Positions 22,708 through 29,934 of a stretch of 30,005 bases of DNA are shown here, piece by piece. The first letter of the stretch is position 1, and each line of letters opens with the position of its first letter. The notes beneath the pieces are model-generated. The model saw only the letters and a list, made by a program, of their open reading frames with translations, did no database searches and was not told where the DNA came from. The DNA is from GWA1-39-11 sp964640435 (lineage in GTDB: Bacteria; Patescibacteriota; Microgenomatia; Levybacterales; GWA1-39-11), in assembly GCA_964640435.1 (NCBI GenBank), contig CAZXFJ010000007.1, forward strand, positions 1 to 30,005, read 5' to 3'. Position numbers and translations under genes: made by a program.

Positions 22708-24366
22708 ATGTATATAACAAGCATGGTTCCTATATCGATCTTCCTTTGTCTTATTTTCTTCTTTGAAGGATTAGGCCTTAAATATGGGCAAGGAATAACT
22801 TTTTTTATAATAATCTTTACTCCTGTACTCCTTTTTTATAAAAGTAAAAAAATTTATTTTCCTAAAAAAATCACTATTTTGTATCTGATTTTTTTATTCC
22901 TGTCTTTACTTTCAACAATTACTTCCGTAAATACAAGGGTATCATTTGAATTTTGGCTAATTTTATCAGCTTCATTCTTCTTTTTGGTTTATTCCTTTAA
23001 TAACCAAGATGCAATAAAAAAAATACTCCCAATTATTCTTCTACTATTATCGTTTCTTTTGATTATTTCTAGCATTTTTATCATTAAGATTACGACCAAT
23101 CCTCAAACTGTTGGCTACCAACTTGTGTACCCTACTTTTTCTTCTCACAACCACCTTGGCGACTTTCTCATTCTTAGCATATTAATTCTGGTGTACTTAA
23201 TATTTAAGGCTAAAAAAACGAGTTTTAAAATTTTATGTCTCCTTGCTCTTTTACTATCACTACCTTTCTTCATTTTTTCTTTTTCAAGAAGTGCATACAT
23301 CTCGCTTCTTCTCTGCTTTCCCGTTTTACTTTACTTTATTCTGAAAGGAAAAAATAAAATATACATTTTCTTAACCACACTAATTTTAACCCTGGGAATT
23401 ATTTTTCTATTTATATCTACAACTCAAAACATAAAAATATCGCAAAGTTTTCAAAACATATTTTCCAAACAATATTTTCTACAAGATAAACCTATTACTG
23501 GAGCGCGAGAGAGCTATCTTAACGAAGCTTTTTATTCAATATTAAATAGACCAATATTTGGAGTTGGACCAGGTAATTTTATATTTGCTTCAAATCAATA
23601 TGCCGACAATGCATCATTAATTGCATCCTCTTCCCACAATATATTTGTTGATATTCTGGTAGAAAATGGAATTATTGCAGGCGCATTATTTTTGATTATT
23701 ATCATCCTGCTATTTAAAAATTCAAAACTTGAGCTAACTACTATTCTTGCAGTAGCTCTCCTCATAAACTTTCAAACCGATTACACCTATAAAATCATGC
23801 CTGTTTTTATTCTATTTTTTATCTTGATTGGAGCCTCCTTGCAGCATAAAGATACTCTGGAGATACGGAGCAAGATCCTCTTGGGTAGTATTTTACTGTC
23901 AATATTTGGAATATTAATTCTATTAAGCAACTTTTTTATAAACTATAGTCTTCTATCTTTAAGTCTCTACCCATTAAATGAGGCAGCAAACCTAAAACTT
24001 TTAACAACAAGCCGAGATAACGACTTGCTCATAAAAATTTATCGATTTAACCTAAAGGAAGATAGAATAGCGATGGAAAACCTAGCTCAGTATTACGAAA
24101 AAGTTGGAAATATAGATATGGCGATATACTATTACCAAAAAGAGTTTACAATCTATACCTGGGATTTTAGGCCTGCCAAGAAAGCATACAGTCTCCTATT
24201 AGCTTATAAAAAAAGGGGGGATGCTAATAAATATATCTCTAGAGTCTTTAAATTAATTTCAGAAAAAAAGAATAAAAAAAATGACAAGACACATCTCTTT
24301 AAAAATAGTTTTGATTTTTGTGTAAGAATTAATGCCCCAAACTGTCAACAACTTATTTTAAATTAG
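22708..24366 (+). CDS. O-antigen ligase/polymerase family membrane protein with TPR-like tail
   Basis: The 552-residue protein has about 11 hydrophobic segments and the WaaL/Wzy-type (O-antigen ligase domain) pattern. SHNHLGD lies in a periplasmic-type loop, FSFSRSAYIS in a following helix, and the large loop contains GARESYLNEAFYSILNRP, FGVGPGNF and SSSHNIFVDILVENG. These proteins join or polymerise undecaprenyl-linked glycans outside the membrane. After the last helix, ~115 residues form TPR-like helices (LAQYYEKVGNIDMAIYYYQKE), a common extension in this family. The start may be ATG 22708 or 22723. The stop overlaps the convergent anchored-protein gene by 4 nt. The substrate is unknown, but neighbouring GT4 and sugar-transferase genes support a surface-polysaccharide locus. 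Confidence 0.85.
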   Translation: MYITSMVPISIFLCLIFFFEGLGLKYGQGITFFIIIFTPVLLFYKSKKIYFPKKITILYLIFLFLSLLSTITSVNTRVSFEFWLILSASFFFLVYSFNNQDAIKKILPIILLLLSFLLIISSIFIIKITTNPQTVGYQLVYPTFSSHNHLGDFLILSILILVYLIFKAKKTSFKILCLLALLLSLPFFIFSFSRSAYISLLLCFPVLLYFILKGKNKIYIFLTTLILTLGIIFLFISTTQNIKISQSFQNIFSKQYFLQDKPITGARESYLNEAFYSILNRPIFGVGPGNFIFASNQYADNASLIASSSHNIFVDILVENGIIAGALFLIIIILLFKNSKLELTTILAVALLINFQTDYTYKIMPVFILFFILIGASLQHKDTLEIRSKILLGSILLSIFGILILLSNFFINYSLLSLSLYPLNEAANLKLLTTSRDNDLLIKIYRFNLKEDRIAMENLAQYYEKVGNIDMAIYYYQKEFTIYTWDFRPAKKAYSLLLAYKKRGDANKYISRVFKLISEKKNKKNDKTHLFKNSFDFCVRINAPNCQQLILN

Positions 24367-25043
24367 TATTCGTAATAAAGGGAGAAAATATCTATCTGGG
24401 AATTTGGAGCAACTTGTATTGTTGAGAACATTTGCTCTGATGTGTCATATAACGACGAGGATAATTTAAATACTTGATTTACATCTCCTGTACTAAATAC
24501 TTGAACGCTTCTACCATCTTTGCTTATCTTAACAAAGAATTTATCCACATTTGTTATACCTTTTTTAATAAAGAAGTATTCTGATTTTCCTTTTGATCTG
24601 AATTCTAATGACCAATTATTTGACTTATCGTTAAAAAGCCTTATCATCCTAAAATTACTATCTTCATACTTAAAACTATTCGTAAACATTATTCCACTTG
24701 AATCATTATTAGTTGTATTCGCCTTTATCTCCGTATCAAGAGTTAATTCTCCAGTTACCTTTATTCCACCATTTGGTAATACCTTGTATTGCGATTTACC
24801 TGTTGTGTTCTGGGAAGTAAAAGGCGAAGACGGAACAATAACAGGCGCAATTGTACTCCTGGCCTCATCTAGGCTATTAGCTGAATTTGCCCCGGAGCTA
24901 TTTTCTGAGCGGGTTGGAAGAGATGAAAGGAAAGGCAAATTAACTACATTAAAGTAATTTAAAGCAATAGCAATAAAGATTATCAAGATTATTCCTACAA
25001 TAACTTCAATTACTATTCCCCTCGCTTTTAAATTACTGTCCAT
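24363..25043 (-). CDS. Single-pass membrane-anchored hypothetical protein
   Basis: 226 residues. A short charged N-terminus (MDSNLKARG) leads into one transmembrane helix (~10-30, VIEVIVGIILIIFIAIALNY). A Ser-rich linker follows (~40-75), then a beta-rich external domain (~80-226) with GKSQYKVLPNGGIKVTGEL, NDSSGIMFTNSFKYED, FRMIRLFNDKSNNWSLEF and VDKFFVKISKDGRSVQVF. The pattern resembles concanavalin/LamG-type jellyroll domains that bind sugars, but this is only a visual impression. It sits in the glycan locus 32 nt behind the GT4 gene, with its own consensus promoter. The start at ATG 25043 is supported by TATGAT 7 nt upstream. No catalytic motif was seen. Confidence 0.65.
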   Translation of the reverse strand: MDSNLKARGIVIEVIVGIILIIFIAIALNYFNVVNLPFLSSLPTRSENSSGANSANSLDEARSTIAPVIVPSSPFTSQNTTGKSQYKVLPNGGIKVTGELTLDTEIKANTTNNDSSGIMFTNSFKYEDSNFRMIRLFNDKSNNWSLEFRSKGKSEYFFIKKGITNVDKFFVKISKDGRSVQVFSTGDVNQVFKLSSSLYDTSEQMFSTIQVAPNSQIDIFSLYYEY

Positions 25044-25050
25044 TATTTAA

Positions 25051-25079
25051 ATCATAGACAAGAAACTATGTACTGTCAA
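25051..25079 (-). promoter_or_regulatory. Consensus promoter overlapping the GT4 stop codon
   Basis: On the minus strand a perfect TTGACA (plus 25074-25079), 17 nt, TATGAT (plus 25051-25056), then 7 nt to ATG 25043. The TGA stop of the upstream glycosyltransferase (25076-25078) lies inside the -35. Confidence 0.7.
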
Positions 25080-26206
25080 GAAATTGCTCTCTCAATTAGT
25101 GCCTTGTAGGACTGCTTCATCTTTTCCTCATCGTACTCTCCTATTCTTCTTTTAATTCTATTTTTATATAATCTATATTCTCTTTTGTTGACTAAAATTG
25201 ATGATATTGCTTTGGACATAGCGCCACTATCTCCAACAGGAACTAAAATTCCATATTTACCATTGTCCAACACCTCAGCTGGTCCATATGATGAATTAGT
25301 TGAAATAATAGGTACACCACACGCCATTGCCTCAAGAAGTACGTATCCAAATCCTTCATAGTTTGATGAGAGAACAAAAAGATCCGCTTTTGTTAGTAAA
25401 GAGTAAATATTCTTTTCCCACCCAAGAAAAATAACTTTTTTTACAATCTTTAACTTTTTAACAAGTTTTTCAAGCTGATTTCTCTGGCTTCCATCCCCTA
25501 CTAAAATAAGCTGTGCATGAGAAATATCTGAGAATGATTTTATTAAAGTTTTAAAATCTTTCTGATTTTCAAAACGACCAATAGATATAACATTCGCAAC
25601 TTTCTTATTAAATATGCTTTGTCTCGAAGCTGAAAGAGGAGCTTTTTTAAGTCTATTAACCCTATTTAGATCTAGTCCATAGGGAATAATGTTAATTTCT
25701 TTCCTTAATGAAAAGAATGCTTTATAGTCATCCGCAACCCCTTTTGAAACGCAAACAATTTTATCGGCTTCTCTAAATAGCACTGAGCCTATCATTTTGA
25801 GAATAATTATTAGTAAGCTTGATAATTTCCTCTTGACGACTGCGGTTAGATTATTGTGATTTGTAAGAATAGTTTTATATCTATTATCAAAAAGTGAATA
25901 AATCATTGATAACAAATTACAATGAGTATCAATTGATAGGACTACGGCAGGGCTTTCATCCATCACAATTCGCCTGAACCATAAAAACTCCTTAAAAAGA
26001 TCAATAAACAGCTCTTTACCCACCTTATACCGACTTACATATAGAGGTTTTTCAGAAAAAAAATGCGCATCTAAATCTTTGGAACTATATTTTGGTTTTT
26101 CAATTGCAGCTACCTTAATATCAAAACCTTTTAGGGTTATAATTTGATTTAGAAAGGTACCTGTCCCCCCATCTATATTCTTTATTAATATAAGAACTTT
26201 CTTCAT
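25076..26206 (-). CDS. GT4-type glycosyltransferase (GT-B fold)
   Basis: Transfers a sugar from a nucleotide-sugar donor, on the cytoplasmic face, in surface-glycan assembly. The 376-residue protein has the GT-B layout. The N-terminal acceptor domain opens with VLILIKNIDGGTGTFLNQI (GGTGTF at 13-18). The C-terminal donor domain includes ISIGRFENQKDFKTLI (~208-223), LILVGDGSQRNQLEK, IFLGWEKNIYSLL and the GT4 ExxxxxxxE motif EGFGYVLLE (E284, E292) followed by AMACGVP. The hydrophobic stretch at ~130-143 may give peripheral membrane contact. The start at ATG 26206 follows an extended TGT-TAAAAT by 11 nt. It shares a divergent 64-nt promoter region with the second polymerase-like gene. The sugar specificity cannot be read from sequence. 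Confidence 0.9.
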   Translation of the reverse strand: MKKVLILIKNIDGGTGTFLNQIITLKGFDIKVAAIEKPKYSSKDLDAHFFSEKPLYVSRYKVGKELFIDLFKEFLWFRRIVMDESPAVVLSIDTHCNLLSMIYSLFDNRYKTILTNHNNLTAVVKRKLSSLLIIILKMIGSVLFREADKIVCVSKGVADDYKAFFSLRKEINIIPYGLDLNRVNRLKKAPLSASRQSIFNKKVANVISIGRFENQKDFKTLIKSFSDISHAQLILVGDGSQRNQLEKLVKKLKIVKKVIFLGWEKNIYSLLTKADLFVLSSNYEGFGYVLLEAMACGVPIISTNSSYGPAEVLDNGKYGILVPVGDSGAMSKAISSILVNKREYRLYKNRIKRRIGEYDEEKMKQSYKALIERAIS

Positions 26207-26217
26207 ATATTTTTGTT

Positions 26218-26226
26218 ATTTTAACA
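26218..26226 (-). promoter_or_regulatory. Extended -10 of the GT4 gene
   Basis: TGT-TAAAAT on the minus strand ends 11 nt before ATG 26206. The same nine bases, TGTTAAAAT, drive the divergent gene at 26249-26257. Confidence 0.5.
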
Positions 26227-26248
26227 GATGAGCGGTCTTTTCAATCTA

Positions 26249-26257
26249 TGTTAAAAT
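26249..26257 (+). promoter_or_regulatory. Extended -10 of the second polymerase-like gene
   Basis: TGT-TAAAAT ends 13 nt before ATG 26271, leaving a leader of about 6 nt. Confidence 0.5.
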
Positions 26258-26270
26258 TGGTTAAATTTTT

Positions 26271-27614
26271 ATGAAGAAAGCGCTTCTTAAATTCTCATCT
26301 ACAATTGCTCTCCCCTCTTTTATACTTTCTTTATTTCTCCTAAAAATATACCCCTTCTATGTATTGCCAATACAAAGTTCAATATTTACTAGTCATACGC
26401 TGGCAAAGGTAATACTTATTGCTATTTTCTTCCTATATATCCCTTTTACCAAACCTGTTCGTGGCAAACAGATGAAGATTGTTTTATTTTTAATTGCATC
26501 TTTTCTCCTGAGCCAATCTCTTTCAATTCTAGTAGCAAACGATATAATCTCATTTTTTAAAATTTACCATAACACGGTTATTTCATTAATAATATTCATA
26601 CTTGCGTACTATTTGACTCTAGAAAATAAAAATAACTTCAAAATTTTTACTCTTTTCTCGATAACCATGGCCAGTATTTTAACTTTATTAGAAGCTATTT
26701 TTAGGATTATCCCAACTTTTTTCTTCCCATTAATAAGCTTTTTTATTCAAGAAGAAGTCGTAAATGCTCTTCGTGTGAATATAAATGAAGGAAAATACTC
26801 TCTTGCTTTTGGATATGAAATGCTATTCCCTTTTCTTCTTATCCCAATTATGGATAAAAAAACTAAACCATTAAGTAAAGTTTTTTTTGTTATTTTGTGC
26901 TTGTTAATGATCTTTTTAACTATTATTTCTAACTTTAGAAGTAGGTTAATTGTCCTGGCTTTTGTCGTTCTTTCCTCTGCTGCTATATTTGTTATTAAGA
27001 AGCAAATAAGTATTAAACAAACATATTTTAAATTAATTTCAGTATTTATTTTTGTAGTTCTAACCTCAATTGTTTACCTTGCTGGCATATCTAGCAATTA
27101 TTTTCTCTCATATAACATTTTTGATAGATTCTTACTACAAAGTAATTCATCCGATATAGGCACAATTAATACACGTCTTAATCAATATGAAAGATCTTTA
27201 GAACTATTCAATTCCTCTCCAATTTTAGGAATTGGACTTGGAAACTATAATTACATAAAAAGTGCAACAACATTTGGAACTCAAAGCTCGTATGTCACAG
27301 AATTTATTGACTTTACTAACTCAAGACCACATAGTATCTTCTTTCAAGAGCTTAGTGAAACAGGAATTATTGGAACGGGGACATTCATAATCCTTCTTGC
27401 TTATTTTCTGCTTCAAGACGCTAAATATTTTATAAAACTTAAAAATCCAAGAGCAAATATTGCCTGGGTTTATATAGTCTCATCCTGGTCAGTCATAATA
27501 TATGCATTATTTAATCCAGCAGATACTCTTTTTATTACTGCTTGGTTTTGGTTTTTCAGAGGATTAATAATGGCAACTTATACAAAGGCCTACTCGATCG
27601 CAACTACAACATAA
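26271..27614 (+). CDS. Second O-antigen ligase/polymerase-like membrane protein
   Basis: 447 residues with about 11 hydrophobic segments. The family pattern is clear: a basic-rich membrane-edge motif SNFRSRLIVLAF, then a large outer loop with INTRLNQYERSLELFNSSP, ILGIGLGNYNYIKS and RPHSIFFQELSETGIIG, the last containing the conserved His near the loop end. It belongs to the Wzy/WaaL superfamily and differs from the other copy in this locus by lacking the TPR tail. Two such enzymes suggest separate polymerase and ligase steps, or two glycans. ATG 26271 is set by the extended -10. Its 3' end overlaps the convergent anchored-protein gene by 25 nt. Confidence 0.82.
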   Translation: MKKALLKFSSTIALPSFILSLFLLKIYPFYVLPIQSSIFTSHTLAKVILIAIFFLYIPFTKPVRGKQMKIVLFLIASFLLSQSLSILVANDIISFFKIYHNTVISLIIFILAYYLTLENKNNFKIFTLFSITMASILTLLEAIFRIIPTFFFPLISFFIQEEVVNALRVNINEGKYSLAFGYEMLFPFLLIPIMDKKTKPLSKVFFVILCLLMIFLTIISNFRSRLIVLAFVVLSSAAIFVIKKQISIKQTYFKLISVFIFVVLTSIVYLAGISSNYFLSYNIFDRFLLQSNSSDIGTINTRLNQYERSLELFNSSPILGIGLGNYNYIKSATTFGTQSSYVTEFIDFTNSRPHSIFFQELSETGIIGTGTFIILLAYFLLQDAKYFIKLKNPRANIAWVYIVSSWSVIIYALFNPADTLFITAWFWFFRGLIMATYTKAYSIATTT

Positions 27615-28438
27615 TTGTCAAAGATAAAATTATCCGTTGAAATATTCATAGCTCTACCCGGTACTACAACTTGATCTTCTCCAAAAACCCATTGACCATC
27701 AACCTTACTAAGCATGATTTTTGCCTTTATAGTTACATAATTTGCGGGCTCAAGCACTTGTGAACCCGTATTTACATAATTATTGGATACTGATAACAAT
27801 CCATTAGGCACACTACTTTGTTTATCTATAATCGTAAAAAGGTTTTTATCACCATCGTTAAATTTATCTCCAACTTTTATTAAGTCAAATTCCCAAGGAG
27901 ATGCAAATTTCTTTGTTAGGGTAATTGTTTTTACGACCCTATTGTCAGAAAAGGGCTTATTACTTAAAGCAATTATTGTTCCTGTTATATCTGATTGAGG
28001 AAATTGAACCTCAACCGAAGAACCAACGGATAACGAATCACGATTGAATCTATATTGACCAGTCTTCTTGTTATACTCCACCTTTAACATAAGCGTTAGA
28101 TAAATATCTGACTGGTCTGAAGAATAGTATCTGAAGTAAGTTTTTTTCAGAACCACGGCACTTGGCTTACCAAGAATATCATATGCAACATCTCCTTTTT
28201 TAACTGAGCTAACGAGCCAAACATTAGGTTTAAGCGTTGATGCCCACCAATATCCCTGTCCTACTTTTAATTTTGCATATACATATGTAGATTTAGGAAA
28301 ATATAACTTATATGCTCCAATTGCCCCAGCTGCCAAAATACATAGGATGAAAAATATAATGAAGTAACTTTGTTTAATTCTACCTACTAAGAGGTTTGAG
28401 GATTTTTTAACTTTTCGTTTGTTTTGTTTTGTAGGCAT
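27590..28438 (-). CDS. Single-pass membrane-anchored beta-rich protein
   Basis: 282 residues. A strongly basic cytoplasmic start (TKQNKRKVKKSS) precedes one transmembrane helix (~23-45, YFIIFFILCILAAGAIGAYKLYF). The remaining ~235 residues are beta-rich and presumably external, with VYAKLKVGQGYWW, VKKGDVAYDILGKP, GSSVEVQFP and VGDKFNDGDKNLFTI. Repeated short VGD/KGD turns recall DUF4330-like or OB/beta-barrel membrane-fusion proteins, but I cannot assign it. It sits between a polymerase-like gene and a sugar-phosphate transferase, so a role in glycan export or in organising the assembly machinery is plausible. TATTAT 8 nt before ATG 28438 supports the start. Confidence 0.65.
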   Translation of the reverse strand: MPTKQNKRKVKKSSNLLVGRIKQSYFIIFFILCILAAGAIGAYKLYFPKSTYVYAKLKVGQGYWWASTLKPNVWLVSSVKKGDVAYDILGKPSAVVLKKTYFRYYSSDQSDIYLTLMLKVEYNKKTGQYRFNRDSLSVGSSVEVQFPQSDITGTIIALSNKPFSDNRVVKTITLTKKFASPWEFDLIKVGDKFNDGDKNLFTIIDKQSSVPNGLLSVSNNYVNTGSQVLEPANYVTIKAKIMLSKVDGQWVFGEDQVVVPGRAMNISTDNFIFDNYVVVAIE

Positions 28439-28446
28439 TAATTGGC

Positions 28447-28452
28447 ATAATA
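28447..28452 (-). promoter_or_regulatory. -10 of the anchored beta-rich protein gene
   Basis: TATTAT on the minus strand ends 8 nt before ATG 28438. Confidence 0.4.
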
Positions 28453-28573
28453 ATAAACTAACTTCTTCTCAAAAGCAAATTAAAACCTACAATTTATTAG
28501 ATTATTGCTAGCAGGATAGTTTTAATCTCTTCAATTCACATTGCCATGTTATTTACCATACCATTTAGTGCTG

Positions 28574-28579
28574 TATAAT
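28574..28579 (+). promoter_or_regulatory. -10 of the sugar-phosphate transferase gene; fixes its start
   Basis: A perfect TATAAT, preceded directly by TG, ends 6 nt before ATG 28586. An in-frame ATG at 28541 lies upstream of it and is excluded. Confidence 0.6.
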
Positions 28580-28585
28580 CAGACC

Positions 28586-29155
28586 ATGCAAAGCTATTTG
28601 GAAAAATTAATAGCCATTTTTTTTCTGATATTATTCTCACCTCTGCTTCCTATTCTTTTTGTGGCAGTAAAAGTCGAATCAAAAGGTCCATTTATATTCA
28701 GACAGAGGCGTATGGGGAAAAATAAAAAACCGTTTGTTATGTACAAGATACGCACTATGATTGATAGTGCAGAAAAACTCAAAGAAAAATATAAAAAACT
28801 TAATGAAGCTGACGGGCCTGTTTTTAAAATAAAAGATGATCCTCGGTACACTCCACTCGGAAAAATAATGTCCCACTTAGCAATTGACGAACTTCCACAA
28901 TTTATAAATGTTATTAAAGGTGATATGGCCCTTGTGGGACCAAGACCACTTCCAATTAAAGAAGCACAACAAATACCCCAAAAATATCAAATAAGGTTTT
29001 CGGTGTTGCCTGGCATGACCTCTCCTTGGATTATAAACGGGGCTCACAATCTTACTTTCAAACAATGGATGGATATGGATGTCGATTATATAAAAAATAA
29101 ATCTTTATTTGGCGACTTAAGTATATTTCTAAAAACGTTTTTTATTCATTTTTGA
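28586..29155 (+). CDS. Sugar-phosphate (phosphoglycosyl) transferase, short PglC-like form
   Basis: Transfers a sugar-1-phosphate to undecaprenyl phosphate, the first step of lipid-linked glycan synthesis at the inner face of the membrane. The 189-residue protein is the short monotopic form (PglC, or the C-terminal half of WbaP). It has an N-terminal reentrant hydrophobic helix (~5-30), FIFRQRRMGKNKKPF, the KIRTM motif (54-58), DDPRYTPLG, the catalytic Asp-Glu pair in AIDELPQFINVI (D101, E102), and MALVGPRP. All key residues are present. The start at 28586 removes 15 residues that would precede the promoter. It overlaps the convergent SagB-like gene by 27 nt. Confidence 0.93.
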   Translation: MQSYLEKLIAIFFLILFSPLLPILFVAVKVESKGPFIFRQRRMGKNKKPFVMYKIRTMIDSAEKLKEKYKKLNEADGPVFKIKDDPRYTPLGKIMSHLAIDELPQFINVIKGDMALVGPRPLPIKEAQQIPQKYQIRFSVLPGMTSPWIINGAHNLTFKQWMDMDVDYIKNKSLFGDLSIFLKTFFIHF

Positions 29156-29887
29156 CACCACTACCTCTCTCTCATTTCCATAACCCACACACAATACTCC
29201 TGTAATCATTTCTCTTTTACCATCAATGCCAATTAGTTTTTCAAATTTTTCATCGAAATATCCACCTATCTCACAAGTATTTAGGTTAAGTGCAGATGAA
29301 GTAAGGTAAAAGTTTTGTGCCAACTCTCCAGTTTCTATAAGTATTGATCTATAGCCTTTATTAGAAAACTTGTTTAACGTTTTTTCAAAGTCAGATGCAA
29401 TAATAACAATAGCGCTCGCGTTTTTCATCCATGTTTGAGTAAAATATTTTTTAAAATCAAATAAAGATAATTTTTTAATCATCGTGAGACTAAAATTTTT
29501 ACTATCATAATGATATATCCCCTTCTCTATGTCACTTCTTAAAATGACAAGATATATCTCTTGTGAATAAATATTACCCAATGATGGGTAATTATATTTG
29601 CCCAACTTGCCAAAAGAGTGCGAAAGTAATGAAGAGATAATGGAAAGAGAAATTGGTTTCTTAGAAAAATCTCTTTTAGATTCTCTATTCTCAATAACCT
29701 TCCGAAGAGATAATTTTATCGTATCTGTACTCATAAGCTTTATTGACTTACCGTTTCGGGTATTAGAGGTATTTATCTTTTTTTTATTTACCGTATCCCT
29801 TTGCTTACTGAAAGAATGAATCTTCTCATAATCTAAAAAGGGGACTCCTAGTAGTTGGTCCATGTTTATTTTTAATTTCGTGGCCAT
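29129..29887 (-). CDS. SagB-type nitroreductase-fold dehydrogenase
   Basis: 252 residues matching the SagB/ThcOx branch of FMN-dependent nitroreductases. An N-terminal IHSFSK segment (24-28) occurs where SagB proteins have YHxxSK. NRESKRDFSKKPISLSII follows (R68 and R72, FMN-phosphate contacts). Next are YPSLGNIYSQEIYLVI (100-115), GIYHYDSKNFSL, the helix GELAQNFYLTSSALNLNTC (187-205) and GGYFDEKFEKLIGI. In thiazole/oxazole-modified peptide pathways these enzymes oxidise azolines to azoles, but many SagB-like proteins lie outside such clusters. No YcaO or precursor peptide gene is visible here, so the substrate is open. The start ATG 29887 follows an extended TGT-TATACT by 10 nt. It is divergent from the gene cut by the right edge, which may be a partner. 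Confidence 0.82.
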   Translation of the reverse strand: MATKLKINMDQLLGVPFLDYEKIHSFSKQRDTVNKKKINTSNTRNGKSIKLMSTDTIKLSLRKVIENRESKRDFSKKPISLSIISSLLSHSFGKLGKYNYPSLGNIYSQEIYLVILRSDIEKGIYHYDSKNFSLTMIKKLSLFDFKKYFTQTWMKNASAIVIIASDFEKTLNKFSNKGYRSILIETGELAQNFYLTSSALNLNTCEIGGYFDEKFEKLIGIDGKREMITGVLCVGYGNEREVVVSKMNKKRF

Positions 29888-29897
29888 TTTGTCGATT

Positions 29898-29906
29898 AGT
29901 ATAACA
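29898..29906 (-). promoter_or_regulatory. Extended -10 of the SagB-like gene
   Basis: TGT-TATACT on the minus strand ends 10 nt before ATG 29887. It is back to back with the promoter of the divergent right-edge gene (29914-29922). Confidence 0.55.
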
Positions 29907-29913
29907 CCTTTTA

Positions 29914-29922
29914 TGCTAATAT
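29914..29922 (+). promoter_or_regulatory. Extended -10 of the right-edge gene
   Basis: TGC-TAATAT ends 12 nt before ATG 29935, leaving a leader of about 5 nt. Confidence 0.5.
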
Positions 29923-29934
29923 ATAGGTGCTTTT

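Noticed and set aside
28541..28585. Upstream start of the sugar transferase at 28541
   Set aside because: It lies before the TATAAT at 28574-28579; the family N-terminus fits ATG 28586.
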